Assembly: GCA_964585245.1 (NCBI GenBank)
Contig: CAZPCV010000014.1
Coordinates: forward strand, 1-28,188
From: CAZEDL01 sp964585245
GTDB lineage: Bacteria; Patescibacteriota; Patescibacteriia; Magasanikbacterales; GWA2-37-8
Length of the DNA stretch: 28,188 bases
Direction of reading: 5' to 3'
Shown: positions 1-7,222 of the stretch, piece after piece
Position numbering within the stretch: the stretch's first letter is position 1
Layout: every line of letters starts with the position of its first letter
The notes under the pieces: generated by a model
Told to the model about the DNA's origin: nothing
Seen by the model: the letters and a program-made list of their open reading frames with translations, nothing else
Database searches by the model: none
Translations under genes and position numbers: made by a program

Positions 1-1339
1 CTTCGGGGCTAATGCTTTTGATACTCGTATCAACTCCGGCTGGATTTACGATATCCCCTGGCACAACGGCCGAGCCTGTTTTATCACGCAGCATTTTTTG
101 TTGTAATAATTCCTGAATTTTTCGTTCGGTTTCATCATATTTGCCTTCGCCGATGTGATCATACACGATCCGGCCATCGATATCGATTAGATATTTGCGC
201 GGCCAGTAACTATTTCCATACGCACTCCACGTGCCATAGTCATTGTCGAGCACGACCGGGAATTTGATGCCAAACCCAGCCAAAGCTTTTTCAACATTTT
301 CTAATTTATGTTCGAAGGCGAATTCCGGCGTATGGACACCGACTATTTCTAGCCCCTGATCTTTATACTTATCATGCCAGGCATTGAGGTACGGAAACGT
401 CCGAATACAATTAATGCAGCTATACGTCATGAAATCGACCAAGATCACTTTTTTGCCGACGAATTGACCGATCGTAAAGGGCTCGCTGTTAACGTATCCG
501 GCGGGCTTGGTGATTTCACGATACCGGGGAAAAGAATCAGTAGACATAGTAGCTGGTTCATTATTATTCATTTCGTTCGTGGTAGGCACAGTGCCGGTAT
601 CAGTGGGTGATTTTGGCGTAACTTTTTGTAGGAGCGCCTGCTCCAGACTCGTGCTACTAAAAATTTCTTTTTCTACTAGATACGTTTGTACCTGCTTATC
701 GAGCCCGGAAATGATAAATACTCCGACCAACACAAACAACAGCCCCAAGCCCCGCTTAAAATACCCGTTCGGATTGGCGGCCCATTTAGCGCCTTTGACA
801 AAACGCTGACCCAAGAGGCTAATCAATAACAATACGAGTGACAGGCCGAGCGCATAAGCAATTAAATCCAGTAATCCTTGGGCGAAACTTTGCGGCAAGA
901 CCGTGGCCAGGATTAAAAAATACGTGGGCGAACAACTAGAAAACACCGGCCCGAGCGACAAACCAATCAATATATCACCCCACCAGCTGTTTTTCTTGGC
1001 CGATTGGTTGAGCATCGCATCGGACCTGGCACTTAAGCCCAGCGCATTATTCAATCTTTCCCATAGGCCAGGAAACACAGACGTGATACCAAAGGCGATG
1101 AGCACTACGCCGGAAATAGTGCTCCAGACAGCAGGTGGTATATTGATAAAAGCCGTGCTGAATTTTAGGAGCAACGTAAACAACACGATTGCGATGGCGA
1201 GCGAAGCGGTAATTACGTACGGGTTACGTTTATGCGGACCACTGGCCGAGCCGCCGATAATCACCGGCAACAGCGGCAACACACAAGGAGCTAATACCGT
1301 AAGAATTCCGGCAACAAAAGACACCAAGAACAAAATCAT
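1..1339 (-). CDS. DipZ-like CcdA/TlpA fusion: cytochrome c biogenesis-type membrane thiol transporter plus thioredoxin domain (3' end outside window)
   Basis: Reading the minus strand from the ATG at 1337-1339 gives an open frame of 446 codons to the window edge. Residues 1 to about 215 are hydrophobic with six or so membrane segments of the CcdA/DsbD type. They carry the paired cysteines C19 (LAPCVLPLLP) and C136 (FSSCSP), which in this family pass electrons across the membrane. A Ser/Thr/Asn-rich linker follows, then a TlpA-like thioredoxin domain facing outwards with C308-x-x-C311 (SCINC), the variant typical of DipZ proteins. Later parts (VDFMTYSCINC, WPRKYLIDIDG) fit the same family. The remaining C-terminal part is missing. 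The start lies 7 nt after the stop of the thioredoxin-like lipoprotein, so the two are co-transcribed. Likely role: moving reducing power outside the cell. Family assignment is strong; the substrate is unknown. Confidence 0.9.
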   Translation of the reverse strand, partial: MILFLVSFVAGILTVLAPCVLPLLPVIIGGSASGPHKRNPYVITASLAIAIVLFTLLLKFSTAFINIPPAVWSTISGVVLIAFGITSVFPGLWERLNNALGLSARSDAMLNQSAKKNSWWGDILIGLSLGPVFSSCSPTYFLILATVLPQSFAQGLLDLIAYALGLSLVLLLISLLGQRFVKGAKWAANPNGYFKRGLGLLFVLVGVFIISGLDKQVQTYLVEKEIFSSTSLEQALLQKVTPKSPTDTGTVPTTNEMNNNEPATMSTDSFPRYREITKPAGYVNSEPFTIGQFVGKKVILVDFMTYSCINCIRTFPYLNAWHDKYKDQGLEIVGVHTPEFAFEHKLENVEKALAGFGIKFPVVLDNDYGTWSAYGNSYWPRKYLIDIDGRIVYDHIGEGKYDETERKIQELLQQKMLRDKTGSAVVPGDIVNPAGVDTSIKSISPE

Positions 1340-1346
1340 ATTCCAA

Positions 1347-1952
1347 TTATTTTATTTGCTTTAGCAGTTCAGACAAAGTGGCGCTGCCGCTCCATTTGGC
1401 CAGCATCTTGCCCTCGGCATCCACCTGGACAAAAGTATGTTGATAGGTAACACCGTATTTTTTCTTAAGTTCCGCCGCGGTATCGTAATCAATTTTAAGA
1501 ATACTGGTGTTAGCGGGAATGGTGCCAAGATTAGAAACAATGTCTTTGTCTACTCCCGCACAGGTACCACACCAACCAGCTTTAAAGAATAAAACAACTT
1601 TTCCTGTAGCTGCCCGGGATACTTTATCTACCGAGTAGTCTTCGTAGCTACCGGCTTTGACCATCATAGCGCCGCTTTTTTCCATTGGTTTTTTCTCCAT
1701 CATGGCCGAATCATTTTTCATAGCACCTGAATCTTTTTCGACCATTGCCGGCTCTTCTACTATATCCCCTTCTTTGCCCATAACACGATCACCATGTGGA
1801 GAAGGTTCATCTTTCATAATTAAATTTTCTTCGCCCCCATTCATGGCTTGATCAGTGGGAGCCATGACATCAGTAGTCTTGGGTTGGTTGCAACCTGCTC
1901 CTACTAAGACAAGAAAAAAAGCCACCATCGACAACGAAATTACTTTATTCAT
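1347..1952 (-). CDS. Thioredoxin-like lipoprotein
   Basis: 201 residues. The N-terminus is a lipoprotein signal peptide ending in a lipobox (LVGAGC, Cys at about 21), so the protein should be anchored on the outer face of the membrane. Residues 25-100 are a low-complexity linker rich in Met, Lys, Glu and Asp (repeats such as AMMEKKPMEKSGAMM). Residues 105-201 form a thioredoxin fold with the active site WCGTC at 127-131, preceded by KVVLFFKAG. Known from the family: such proteins reduce or oxidise extracellular cysteines. It sits between msrA (22 nt upstream) and the DipZ-like gene (7 nt downstream), and probably receives electrons from DipZ. No SD is visible; the ATG follows a TTAATT-rich AT stretch seen at many starts in this window. 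Confidence 0.88.
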   Translation of the reverse strand: MNKVISLSMVAFFLVLVGAGCNQPKTTDVMAPTDQAMNGGEENLIMKDEPSPHGDRVMGKEGDIVEEPAMVEKDSGAMKNDSAMMEKKPMEKSGAMMVKAGSYEDYSVDKVSRAATGKVVLFFKAGWCGTCAGVDKDIVSNLGTIPANTSILKIDYDTAAELKKKYGVTYQHTFVQVDAEGKMLAKWSGSATLSELLKQIK

Positions 1953-1974
1953 ATAAAAATGAATTAATAATATA

Positions 1975-2460
1975 TTAAATATGACAATTGCTTAAACCCC
2001 GCTTGGCCAAATATTGTTGATGGTATTCTTCGGCCGCGAAAAATGTTTGAGCCGGTACAATTTGGGTAACTACGGGTTGTTTCCATTTCCCCGATTGTTC
2101 TAAGTCTGTCTTTGATTTTTCTGCCGCCATCTGTTGCTCGGGCGTATGGAAAAAAACTACCGAGCGATACTGTGTTCCTACATCCGGGCCCTGACGATTA
2201 AGCGTGGTGGGATTATGATTATCCCAAAATATTTGCAGAAGCTGCTCGTAAGAAATTTTTGACGGATCAAATTGTACTTGCACCACTTCGGCGTGGCCGG
2301 TAGCATCGGTACATACATCTTGATAGGTGGGGTTCTGTTTACTGCCGCCTTCGTACCCTACGGCGGTAGCGGTCACTCCGGTTAATTGACGAAAGGTTTC
2401 TTCGACCCCCCAGAAGCACCCAGCCCCAAAGGTGGCGGTCTGTATAGTATTGTTATCCAT
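1975..2460 (-). CDS. msrA: Peptide methionine sulfoxide reductase MsrA
   Basis: 161 residues from the chosen start (MDNNTIQTATF). The MsrA catalytic motif GCFWG has its Cys at residue 15. Further family signatures are VGYEGG, YQDVCTDATGHAEVVQV, FWDNHNPTTLNRQGPDVGTQYRS and a C-terminal EEYHQQYL. The enzyme reduces the S-form of methionine sulfoxide in proteins. No signal peptide is visible, so it is probably cytoplasmic. An open frame extends to 2496, but the promoter -10 box lies at 2485-2490, so the longer start would lie outside the transcript. First gene of a redox operon with the thioredoxin-like lipoprotein and DipZ. Confidence 0.93.
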   Translation of the reverse strand: MDNNTIQTATFGAGCFWGVEETFRQLTGVTATAVGYEGGSKQNPTYQDVCTDATGHAEVVQVQFDPSKISYEQLLQIFWDNHNPTTLNRQGPDVGTQYRSVVFFHTPEQQMAAEKSKTDLEQSGKWKQPVVTQIVPAQTFFAAEEYHQQYLAKRGLSNCHI

Positions 2461-2484
2461 ATAATGAATATTAAAAACATACTC

Positions 2485-2512
2485 AGTATAGCACACCTAA
2501 AACTGATGTCAA
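2485..2512 (-). promoter_or_regulatory. Sigma70-type promoter of the msrA operon
   Basis: On the minus strand TTGACA (2507-2512), a 16-nt spacer and TATACT (2485-2490). The predicted start near 2478 gives a 5' leader of about 18 nt before the msrA ATG at 2460. Because the -10 box overlaps the longer open frame, it decides the start codon. Confidence 0.75.
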
Positions 2513-2535
2513 GTTTACTTAACATTACTAGAAAA

Positions 2536-2569
2536 ACAAAAAACTGGCTGCGTGTCTGCAGCCAGTTTT
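2536..2569 (-). terminator. Rho-independent terminator
   Basis: Perfect 12-bp hairpin (arms 2540-2551 and 2558-2569, loop 2552-2557) with the core ACTGGCTGC/GCAGCCAGT. On the minus strand it is followed by TTTTTTGTTTTT. It insulates the msrA promoter from the genes upstream. Confidence 0.85.
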
Positions 2570-2625
2570 CATTTGTAATCCATACATTCTAGTGCCCGTT
2601 TGAATTGTTCTTTTAGCTAAGCTTC

Positions 2626-2874
2626 TTACATGTTTCCCGACTTATCGGTTTGACGAGTATCCTCGGTGCCACGAGTCGTGCCGCCGGTTTGAGAGCCGCC
2701 CGTTTGAGAGTCTCCGTCATTACGCCCATCAACAGCACGATACTGATGGCCCGTATTAGTAACTGGAGATGGTTTAGAATTAGGAGAATTCTGAGTTCCT
2801 TGGGTAGTAGCGTGAGTCATATAGGTATTAGTTACATAAGTAAGCATTCCTTTATCATCATGAGCAGCGGTCAT
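2626..2874 (-). CDS. Hypothetical small hydrophilic protein
   Basis: 82 residues, no recognised family. The sequence is low complexity and hydrophilic, rich in Thr, Gly, Asn, Ser and Asp, with a tandem SQTGGSQTGG near residue 57. There is no signal peptide or membrane segment. No SD is visible. The frame lies between GlsB (start 3175, stop 2927) and a good minus-strand terminator at 2536-2569, so it would be the last gene of a short glsB unit. A 102-codon frame on the other strand (2650-2958) overlaps it and is also unrecognised. The minus-strand frame is preferred for position and terminator only; it may not be a gene. Confidence 0.4.
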   Translation of the reverse strand: MTAAHDDKGMLTYVTNTYMTHATTQGTQNSPNSKPSPVTNTGHQYRAVDGRNDGDSQTGGSQTGGTTRGTEDTRQTDKSGNM

Positions 2875-2926
2875 CGACCAAAATTAACAGTTGCACACTC
2901 TGACAAAGGGGTACATTGCAGGTACG

Positions 2927-3175
2927 TTAGGTGCGAATCGCCCGCAGCAAACCGATAAAGATAATAGCGCCCAGCAATGCGACCAAAAAACTATAGATAT
3001 TAAAGCCGGTAACGCCGTATTTACCAATCATACTCATAATCCAGCCACCAATCACCGCCCCGATAATCCCAACAATAATATCGAATAGGGAGCCTTGCGA
3101 CGCATTGGTTTTCATAATCATCGAAGCGACCCAACCCACTAAGCCACCAAAAATGATCCATAAAATGATGCCCAT
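2927..3175 (-). CDS. GlsB/YeaQ/YmgE family stress-response membrane protein (transglycosylase-associated protein family)
   Basis: 82 residues with three hydrophobic segments (about 1-20, 29-48 and 58-78). Glycine patterns are characteristic: IIFGGLVGWVAS at the start, then GIIGAVIGGWIM. Members are small inner-membrane proteins induced by general stress in many bacteria; the molecular role is not established. The ATG follows an AT-rich leader (TTAATTTAATTCTTAAG) without SD. About 40 nt upstream lies the terminator of the structured RNA at 3211-3376, which may be an independent RNA or this gene's leader. Confidence 0.88.
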   Translation of the reverse strand: MGIILWIIFGGLVGWVASMIMKTNASQGSLFDIIVGIIGAVIGGWIMSMIGKYGVTGFNIYSFLVALLGAIIFIGLLRAIRT

Positions 3176-3210
3176 ATAGTTTTGCTTAAGAATTAAATTA
3201 ATGAGTTAAT

Positions 3211-3253
3211 CCAACCAAAAAAGGCCGGAGGAGGCGGCCTTCTTCAGGTTGGG
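3211..3253 (-). terminator. Rho-independent terminator of the 6S-like RNA
   Basis: Hairpin with arms 3221-3227 and 3235-3241 (AAGGCCG and CGGCCTT, 7-nt loop), followed on the minus strand by TTTTTT. CCAACC (3248-3253) and GGTTGG (3211-3216) can extend it. CCAACC is also part of the 3' arm of the closing stem of the preceding RNA, so the two pairings compete. Confidence 0.8.
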
Positions 3254-3376
3254 AATAATGTATAAGAAGAATACTTAGTCGCTTAAGGTAGTCAGCCTCG
3301 TTGTCCCCTCACCGAGAGAAGCCACCTTGTCGCACGTTTTCTTCTTACCTTATACACTGTTCCCAGCTGAAGAAAT
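3211..3376 (-). ncRNA. 6S-like structured RNA candidate with its own terminator
   Basis: Minus-strand reading. A long closing stem pairs 3340-3370 with 3241-3275 (arms share TTCTTCAG, GGGAA and TGTATAAG, each matched by its complement, with small bulges). A roughly symmetrical open bubble of about 13 nt per strand follows. A terminal stem of about 16 bp (AAGGTGG...TCTCG with CGAGG...ACCTT) closes a 12-nt loop. Directly 3' is a GC-rich hairpin and T-run. Long stem, central bubble, terminal stem and terminator is the architecture of 6S RNA, the RNA polymerase inhibitor. The 3' bubble strand CCTTAAGCGACTAAGTATTC resembles the E. coli 6S segment CCUUAAAACUGCGACGACAC as I remember it. No convincing promoter was found, though TATATT lies at 3374-3379. 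Alternative: a cis-acting leader of glsB. Confidence 0.55.
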
Positions 3377-3493
3377 ATATCCTTTTTTATCAAAGAAACT
3401 AGTACCTGAATGAAAAAAGTTGCTTTCACTATTTGCTTACTTTCAATGACGGATGACTTGGCTAACTCTTACACGCGTATGTTAACCTATTAA

Positions 3494-3520
3494 AAAACCC
3501 TTCCGCTATGCGCGGAAGGG
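3494..3520 (-). terminator. Rho-independent terminator after the MerR/TipAS gene
   Basis: Perfect hairpin ACCCTTCCGC/GCGGAAGGGT with a short loop. On the minus strand it is followed by TTTTTT. It lies about 20 nt after the stop of the regulator gene. Confidence 0.85.
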
Positions 3521-3539
3521 TGCTAAGTTAAGGGCTATT

Positions 3540-4301
3540 TTATTTCATTTTTACCGCCGGATGGTCTACAAACCACTCTATCGCATCAAACATAAATTGG
3601 GCGAGTCCGATTCTGAATTTTTCGTAATATGCTTTGAAACGCGGATCATTAACATACATGGCTGCCAAATTTTTATACATAGTTAAATCACACGTATAAA
3701 AAAAGTTAATGCCTTCATAATGTTTCGCGATCAGCGCTTGTACTTCCGGATGAGCTATTCCTTTGTCCATCGCTCGGGCGATAGTTTCGGTAAAAATTTT
3801 ACCATCGGCTTTAAGCTTGGCCATTTCTTGTTTGGTCATCTTACTGACTTTCTGCTGGCTTTGCCGATAAGCATCGGTTGTGCCCCAGCGCTGTTTCACT
3901 TCCGCCTGATACTGTTTAACATCAGTATCGTCAAATGCATTATATAATGCTTCGTCTTTGATTGATTGTTGTTTAGTCATAGAAGTAATAGTATGAGTAA
4001 CAGTTTGTATTAATTTTTCCAGCCGGGCTTGCTTTAACCGCAGCATTTTTTTCTGCGCTTTTAGCGCCTCAATAATAGTATACTCCGGACTAGTGATAAT
4101 CCGTTTAATATCTTCAAGCGAAAAATCAAGTTCGCGAAAAAATAAAATCTGCTGCAGTTGCACGGCTTCGGCCTCTGTATACACTCGGTAACCATTGTCC
4201 GATTGACGTACCGGTACGAGTAAACCGATTTCATCGTAGTAGTGCAGTGTGCGCACACTGACCCCGGACAGGGTGGCTAATTGATGGATAGTATGGGGCA
4301 T
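3540..4301 (-). CDS. MerR-family transcription regulator with TipAS-type ligand domain
   Basis: 253 residues. Residues 1-70 are a MerR winged helix-turn-helix (IHQLATLSGVSVRTLHYYDEIGLL, then NGYRVYTEAEAVQLQQI). Residues 75-120 form the dimerising coiled coil. Residues 125-253 match the TipAS antibiotic-recognition fold (KQRWGTTDAYRQSQQKVSKM, HPEVQALIAKHYEGINFFYTCDL, YEKFRIGLAQFM). In the family, TipAL/Mta-type regulators activate multidrug-resistance genes or their own gene on binding macrocyclic peptides; the ligand here is unknown. No efflux pump is adjacent, so autoregulation is the only target visible. The promoter has the 19-bp spacer and dyad expected for MerR action, and its start site falls at the ATG. 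Confidence 0.92.
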   Translation of the reverse strand: MPHTIHQLATLSGVSVRTLHYYDEIGLLVPVRQSDNGYRVYTEAEAVQLQQILFFRELDFSLEDIKRIITSPEYTIIEALKAQKKMLRLKQARLEKLIQTVTHTITSMTKQQSIKDEALYNAFDDTDVKQYQAEVKQRWGTTDAYRQSQQKVSKMTKQEMAKLKADGKIFTETIARAMDKGIAHPEVQALIAKHYEGINFFYTCDLTMYKNLAAMYVNDPRFKAYYEKFRIGLAQFMFDAIEWFVDHPAVKMK

Positions 4302-4307
4302 AGAAAT

Positions 4308-4338
4308 AGTCTAAACTATTACGTTACGTCATAGTCAA
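4308..4338 (-). promoter_or_regulatory. MerR-type promoter with 19-bp spacer and internal operator
   Basis: Minus strand: TTGACT (4333-4338), a 19-nt spacer and TAGACT (4308-4313). A 21-bp near-perfect inverted repeat (ACTATGACGT-A-ACGTAATAGT, 4315-4335) fills the spacer. Over-long spacers with a central dyad are the hallmark of promoters remodelled by MerR proteins. The predicted start is at about 4301, the first base of the regulator's ATG, implying a leaderless mRNA. Confidence 0.78.
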
Positions 4339-4390
4339 CCATTTGTCCACAGGGGTCTCCAGAGCGCGTAACTTTTTCATTATTGCTGGG

Positions 4391-4396
4391 TATAAT
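4391..4396 (+). promoter_or_regulatory. -10 box for the secreted protein gene
   Basis: A perfect TATAAT on the plus strand, 58 nt before the ATG at 4454. No good -35 hexamer is seen 16-18 nt upstream; the region 4366-4374 is a weak match at best. Confidence 0.5.
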
Positions 4397-4453
4397 AGGT
4401 CATTAGAGAGCGCACTCACTTATTCAAAATTTAATTATTAACTAATCTACACT

Positions 4454-5494
4454 ATGAAACGTGCCAATTCGTCACTGTTAGTATTACTTAGCTTGGTAAC
4501 CTCTTTAGGGCTAGTCGCGCCAAGCTTCGCCCAAACAGACATGCTTAAAGCAAAAGTAGAACTTAAAAAAGAGTTTCGTGAAGAGGTTAAAGAAATGCGC
4601 GAAAATTTAATTGAAAAAACTAAAGAATTAAAAAAAGAAATGAAGCGCCCGGTATCTGCGGGCTTGCGCGGCACTATTACAACTTTGCCCAGTACCTCAA
4701 CTCCAACTTCATTTACGTTCACTGTAATCAGCAATTCTTCTACAACACTAGAAACTAACGGTGTAATTAAACCAGCCAACGGTACACTAATTACTGTAGC
4801 GGTAGCCAACGACACCAAATTAGTACGTAAATTTGATGGCGTCAGCGCCTTATCGGAATTTAATGTCGGGGATGAAATAATTGTCAAAGGCACTTTCTCG
4901 TCTAGCACTGCTTTGTCGGCTTCCTGGATTCGCAACGAATCTATCCGTGAACAAAATAAAAATGGTATAGTTAGCGCCATCGACAGCGCAAATCAAACCG
5001 TAACATTGAATTGGACCAATCAAAATATCGTAAAAATTATTCCGACCACTGCTATTACCCTTGCTAATAACGCCTCTGGCACATTCAGCAATTTACAAAT
5101 TGGACAACAAGTGTCGGTAAAAGGAGTCCTGAATACTCGCACCTCCATCTGGACGGCTAAAAAAATTACGGTCAAAGGCCAGACTACGTTTCCTTTCACC
5201 GTAACCTTAAACGGCAAATTGCTGAGCACTCCTTCTTCTACACTTCCTACCACTCTTCAGTTAAATGCCGGAGCGATTAAGACAGGGGCCAAAAATATGC
5301 CACTCAATTGGCGTGAATTCATGAACAAACAGAATGTTAGTGTTACGGTAGACGCCGCTACCACGCTCTATGATAAGAGCTGGAATAAAATTACGGTAGC
5401 TAGTTTACTGGCTAACGACAAGTTGTCGATTGGAGCCAAAGTTCAAGAAAACGGCACGATTCTGGCGACTTTCTTGCAAGTGACTTCCCGGTAA
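4454..5494 (+). CDS. Secreted protein with coiled-coil N-terminus and beta-rich (DUF5666-like) repeats
   Basis: 346 residues. Residues 1-26 are a signal peptide (KR, hydrophobic core, cleavage after APSFA). Residues 28-65 are a highly charged helix (KVELKKEFREEVKEMRENL...) likely to form a coiled coil. The rest is Thr/Ser-rich beta structure in about three units. Each unit has a hydrophobic strand pattern with 'GDEIIVKG', 'GQQVSVKG' or 'DKLSIGAKV', as in DUF5666-like OB-fold repeats of CPR surface proteins. The function is unknown; the sequence suggests an exported structural or binding protein. Single-gene unit with TATAAT 58 nt upstream and a terminator just after the stop, convergent with the membrane-protein gene. 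Confidence 0.85.
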   Translation: MKRANSSLLVLLSLVTSLGLVAPSFAQTDMLKAKVELKKEFREEVKEMRENLIEKTKELKKEMKRPVSAGLRGTITTLPSTSTPTSFTFTVISNSSTTLETNGVIKPANGTLITVAVANDTKLVRKFDGVSALSEFNVGDEIIVKGTFSSSTALSASWIRNESIREQNKNGIVSAIDSANQTVTLNWTNQNIVKIIPTTAITLANNASGTFSNLQIGQQVSVKGVLNTRTSIWTAKKITVKGQTTFPFTVTLNGKLLSTPSSTLPTTLQLNAGAIKTGAKNMPLNWREFMNKQNVSVTVDAATTLYDKSWNKITVASLLANDKLSIGAKVQENGTILATFLQVTSR

Positions 5495-5511
5495 ATAATG
5501 TATTCACTCAA

Positions 5512-5540
5512 AAAACATCCCGATTTAAACGGGATGTTTT
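5512..5540. terminator. Bidirectional Rho-independent terminator
   Basis: Perfect 11-bp hairpin AAAACATCCCG/CGGGATGTTTT (5512-5522, 5530-5540) with a 7-nt loop, A-run on one side and T-run on the other. It serves the convergent genes ending at 5494 (+) and 5577 (-). Confidence 0.88.
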
Positions 5541-5576
5541 TATTTATGCGCATGTTCAGATCTGGGTGTGTACACC

Positions 5577-6287
5577 CTAGACAGGAAACTTTATTAATTT
5601 CATAAAAAGAGTGACGACTATAGCTAACAGCGCGATAATAACTGCGGCCAAGCGCCAACCCTCGGAAACGACAGGGCGAGTGGTGTAGCGATCTGAAGCA
5701 TTTTCAAAAATTAACATTTTTAAAAATGGCCACGCGGCATTCCCGATCGCCAACACAAAAATAACAAGAGTGATCAGTTGTTGAACCGAAGAACCAACCG
5801 TGCGTAATTCATAAAAAAATGGCCGAGCAAATAGCGCTGTTAGATAACTGCCAAGCGCCAACACACCGATAGCGAGAACATTTCCCCACCAGGGCACGCG
5901 ATTTATAGAGGTGGTGTGCTTCGGAATAGTATACAACCACAACACCAAACCGCTTACAATAAGGACTGCAAATGAAATTAAAAGAGAGGTGTAAAAAGAA
6001 AATAGCCACTCATGGGGATGGGTGATTATAAAATAAACCAATTGCACAATGGCGCCACCAGCAGCAAACACTCCGCCGAGGAGCGTAGTGGGATACGTTT
6101 CTTGCAGAGCCACGACAAAGATCATGACCCACACTAGGCAAATGGTAAAAGCGCTGATTGTGAAAAGAGCGGGGCCGAACACTCCGGGGCCATAATTAAA
6201 AAAATAATAAAATCCTAACGGCAAGCTGCTTGCGGCTATGCCTAGTGAAATTGCTCGCAAGATAGAATAAATACTTTTTTTAAGCAT
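5577..6287 (-). CDS. Hypothetical multi-pass membrane protein
   Basis: 236 residues from the ATG at 6287. About seven hydrophobic segments span nearly the whole protein (for example SLGIAASSLPLGFYYFF, FTICLVWVMIFVVAL, VLIVSGLVLWLYTI, LAAVIIALLAIVVTLFM). No catalytic motif or known family is recognised. An earlier ATG at 6317 is in frame but would overlap the preceding gene by 23 nt; the ATG at 6287 lies 7 nt after that gene's stop, like other gene pairs here. Last gene of the tandem minus-strand series, ending at the convergent terminator at 5512-5540. Confidence 0.75.
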   Translation of the reverse strand: MLKKSIYSILRAISLGIAASSLPLGFYYFFNYGPGVFGPALFTISAFTICLVWVMIFVVALQETYPTTLLGGVFAAGGAIVQLVYFIITHPHEWLFSFYTSLLISFAVLIVSGLVLWLYTIPKHTTSINRVPWWGNVLAIGVLALGSYLTALFARPFFYELRTVGSSVQQLITLVIFVLAIGNAAWPFLKMLIFENASDRYTTRPVVSEGWRLAAVIIALLAIVVTLFMKLIKFPV

Positions 6288-6294
6288 AGGTTTT

Positions 6295-7191
6295 TTAGAC
6301 TTTAAAATTCTCAACATCCCCTTTCAGCGCTGTCGGATCTAGTAGTGACACAGCATCATAGACTGGAGAGTCAACCGATGGAAGCGTAAATAAAACATTA
6401 TTTTTTTTGCGGGCCGCGGTTGCAACAGCCATCTCCATCAGAGTATTAGGCCCAATATAATCAGATTTGCCATGTTTAGGGTAATTTAAGGCTAGAGTAG
6501 AGGTTGTATGAGGATGTCTGATTTTGGCAAAATATGCCTGCATTACTTTCGATTTAAAATCAGCAAACTTTTGCGCCGAAAGAGCGGCTATGTCGTGATT
6601 TTCTTCGGCAGGGATATATGAAGCTATACCTCTTTCCCTCAATTCGCATTGCATCTCTTGGGCTTTATCACGGAACTTCATGCTGCAAAATAACGCAACA
6701 CTTGCCGGCTCGGGCATGACTATATCGGCAAGATCAACGTGATACGATAGATCCGGATGGTCTATGCATCCGATTAACTCCTCTTTAGAATCTCCAATAA
6801 TCCGCGGGCGCAAACAATCGACTTCCTCAAAACCACATTCCCCGGCTTGGGGAACGCAGCCCAAAAAATAAAACGGTTTTTGAGCCGCTACCGCCACTGC
6901 TATTTCCATAAGAGTTTGCGGAGAAAAATCCTGAAAAACAACACAGCGAGTTTGCGGTTCTTGGATCATAACAAAGCGTTCTCTTAACTTCGCCCTCCTT
7001 TGTTCCAAAGTACCCTCGGTATCCAAGGAGGGTGCCGGACCCATATCATGAATAGACAAGCCTTTCTTTTTTAGGTCTTCGGCGACGCTTTTTTCTACAT
7101 GCGCTGCAGATGCTTCGCCAAAAAACAAAACTCGCGTCGGCTGCGATTCACGATCCATTCCCGAGTGATACTCGAAATATCTTTCTAACAT
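6295..7191 (-). CDS. Tandem nucleoside 2-deoxyribosyltransferase-like protein
   Basis: 298 residues with two related halves. The C-terminal half (about 165-298) has the pattern of nucleoside 2-deoxyribosyltransferase-like proteins: VALFCSMKFRDKAQEM early, then LALNYPKHGKSDYIGPNTLMEMAVATAARKK and VLFTLP. The N-terminal half repeats it more loosely (TRVLFFGEAS..., then VVFQDFSPQTLMEIAVAVAAQK and FYFLGCVP). The shared TLMExAVAxAAxK supports an internal duplication. In the family, the Glu of the NTLMEM segment is the catalytic nucleophile attacking deoxyribose; both halves keep an E there. Function may be nucleoside salvage or hydrolysis, or nucleotide sensing. It lies 31 nt after the HI0933-like gene. 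Confidence 0.72.
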   Translation of the reverse strand: MLERYFEYHSGMDRESQPTRVLFFGEASAAHVEKSVAEDLKKKGLSIHDMGPAPSLDTEGTLEQRRAKLRERFVMIQEPQTRCVVFQDFSPQTLMEIAVAVAAQKPFYFLGCVPQAGECGFEEVDCLRPRIIGDSKEELIGCIDHPDLSYHVDLADIVMPEPASVALFCSMKFRDKAQEMQCELRERGIASYIPAEENHDIAALSAQKFADFKSKVMQAYFAKIRHPHTTSTLALNYPKHGKSDYIGPNTLMEMAVATAARKKNNVLFTLPSVDSPVYDAVSLLDPTALKGDVENFKV

Positions 7192-7222
7192 AGCTCAAAA
7201 TAATTAATCAATAAGTGCTCTG

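Noticed and set aside
374..1364. Plus-strand frames of 78, 100 and 153 codons
   Set aside because: They lie antisense to the DipZ-like gene, whose minus-strand frame has clear family motifs throughout.
2650..2958. Plus-strand frame of 102 codons
   Set aside because: No recognisable features, overlaps glsB and the small hydrophilic frame on the other strand, and has no promoter or terminator of its own.
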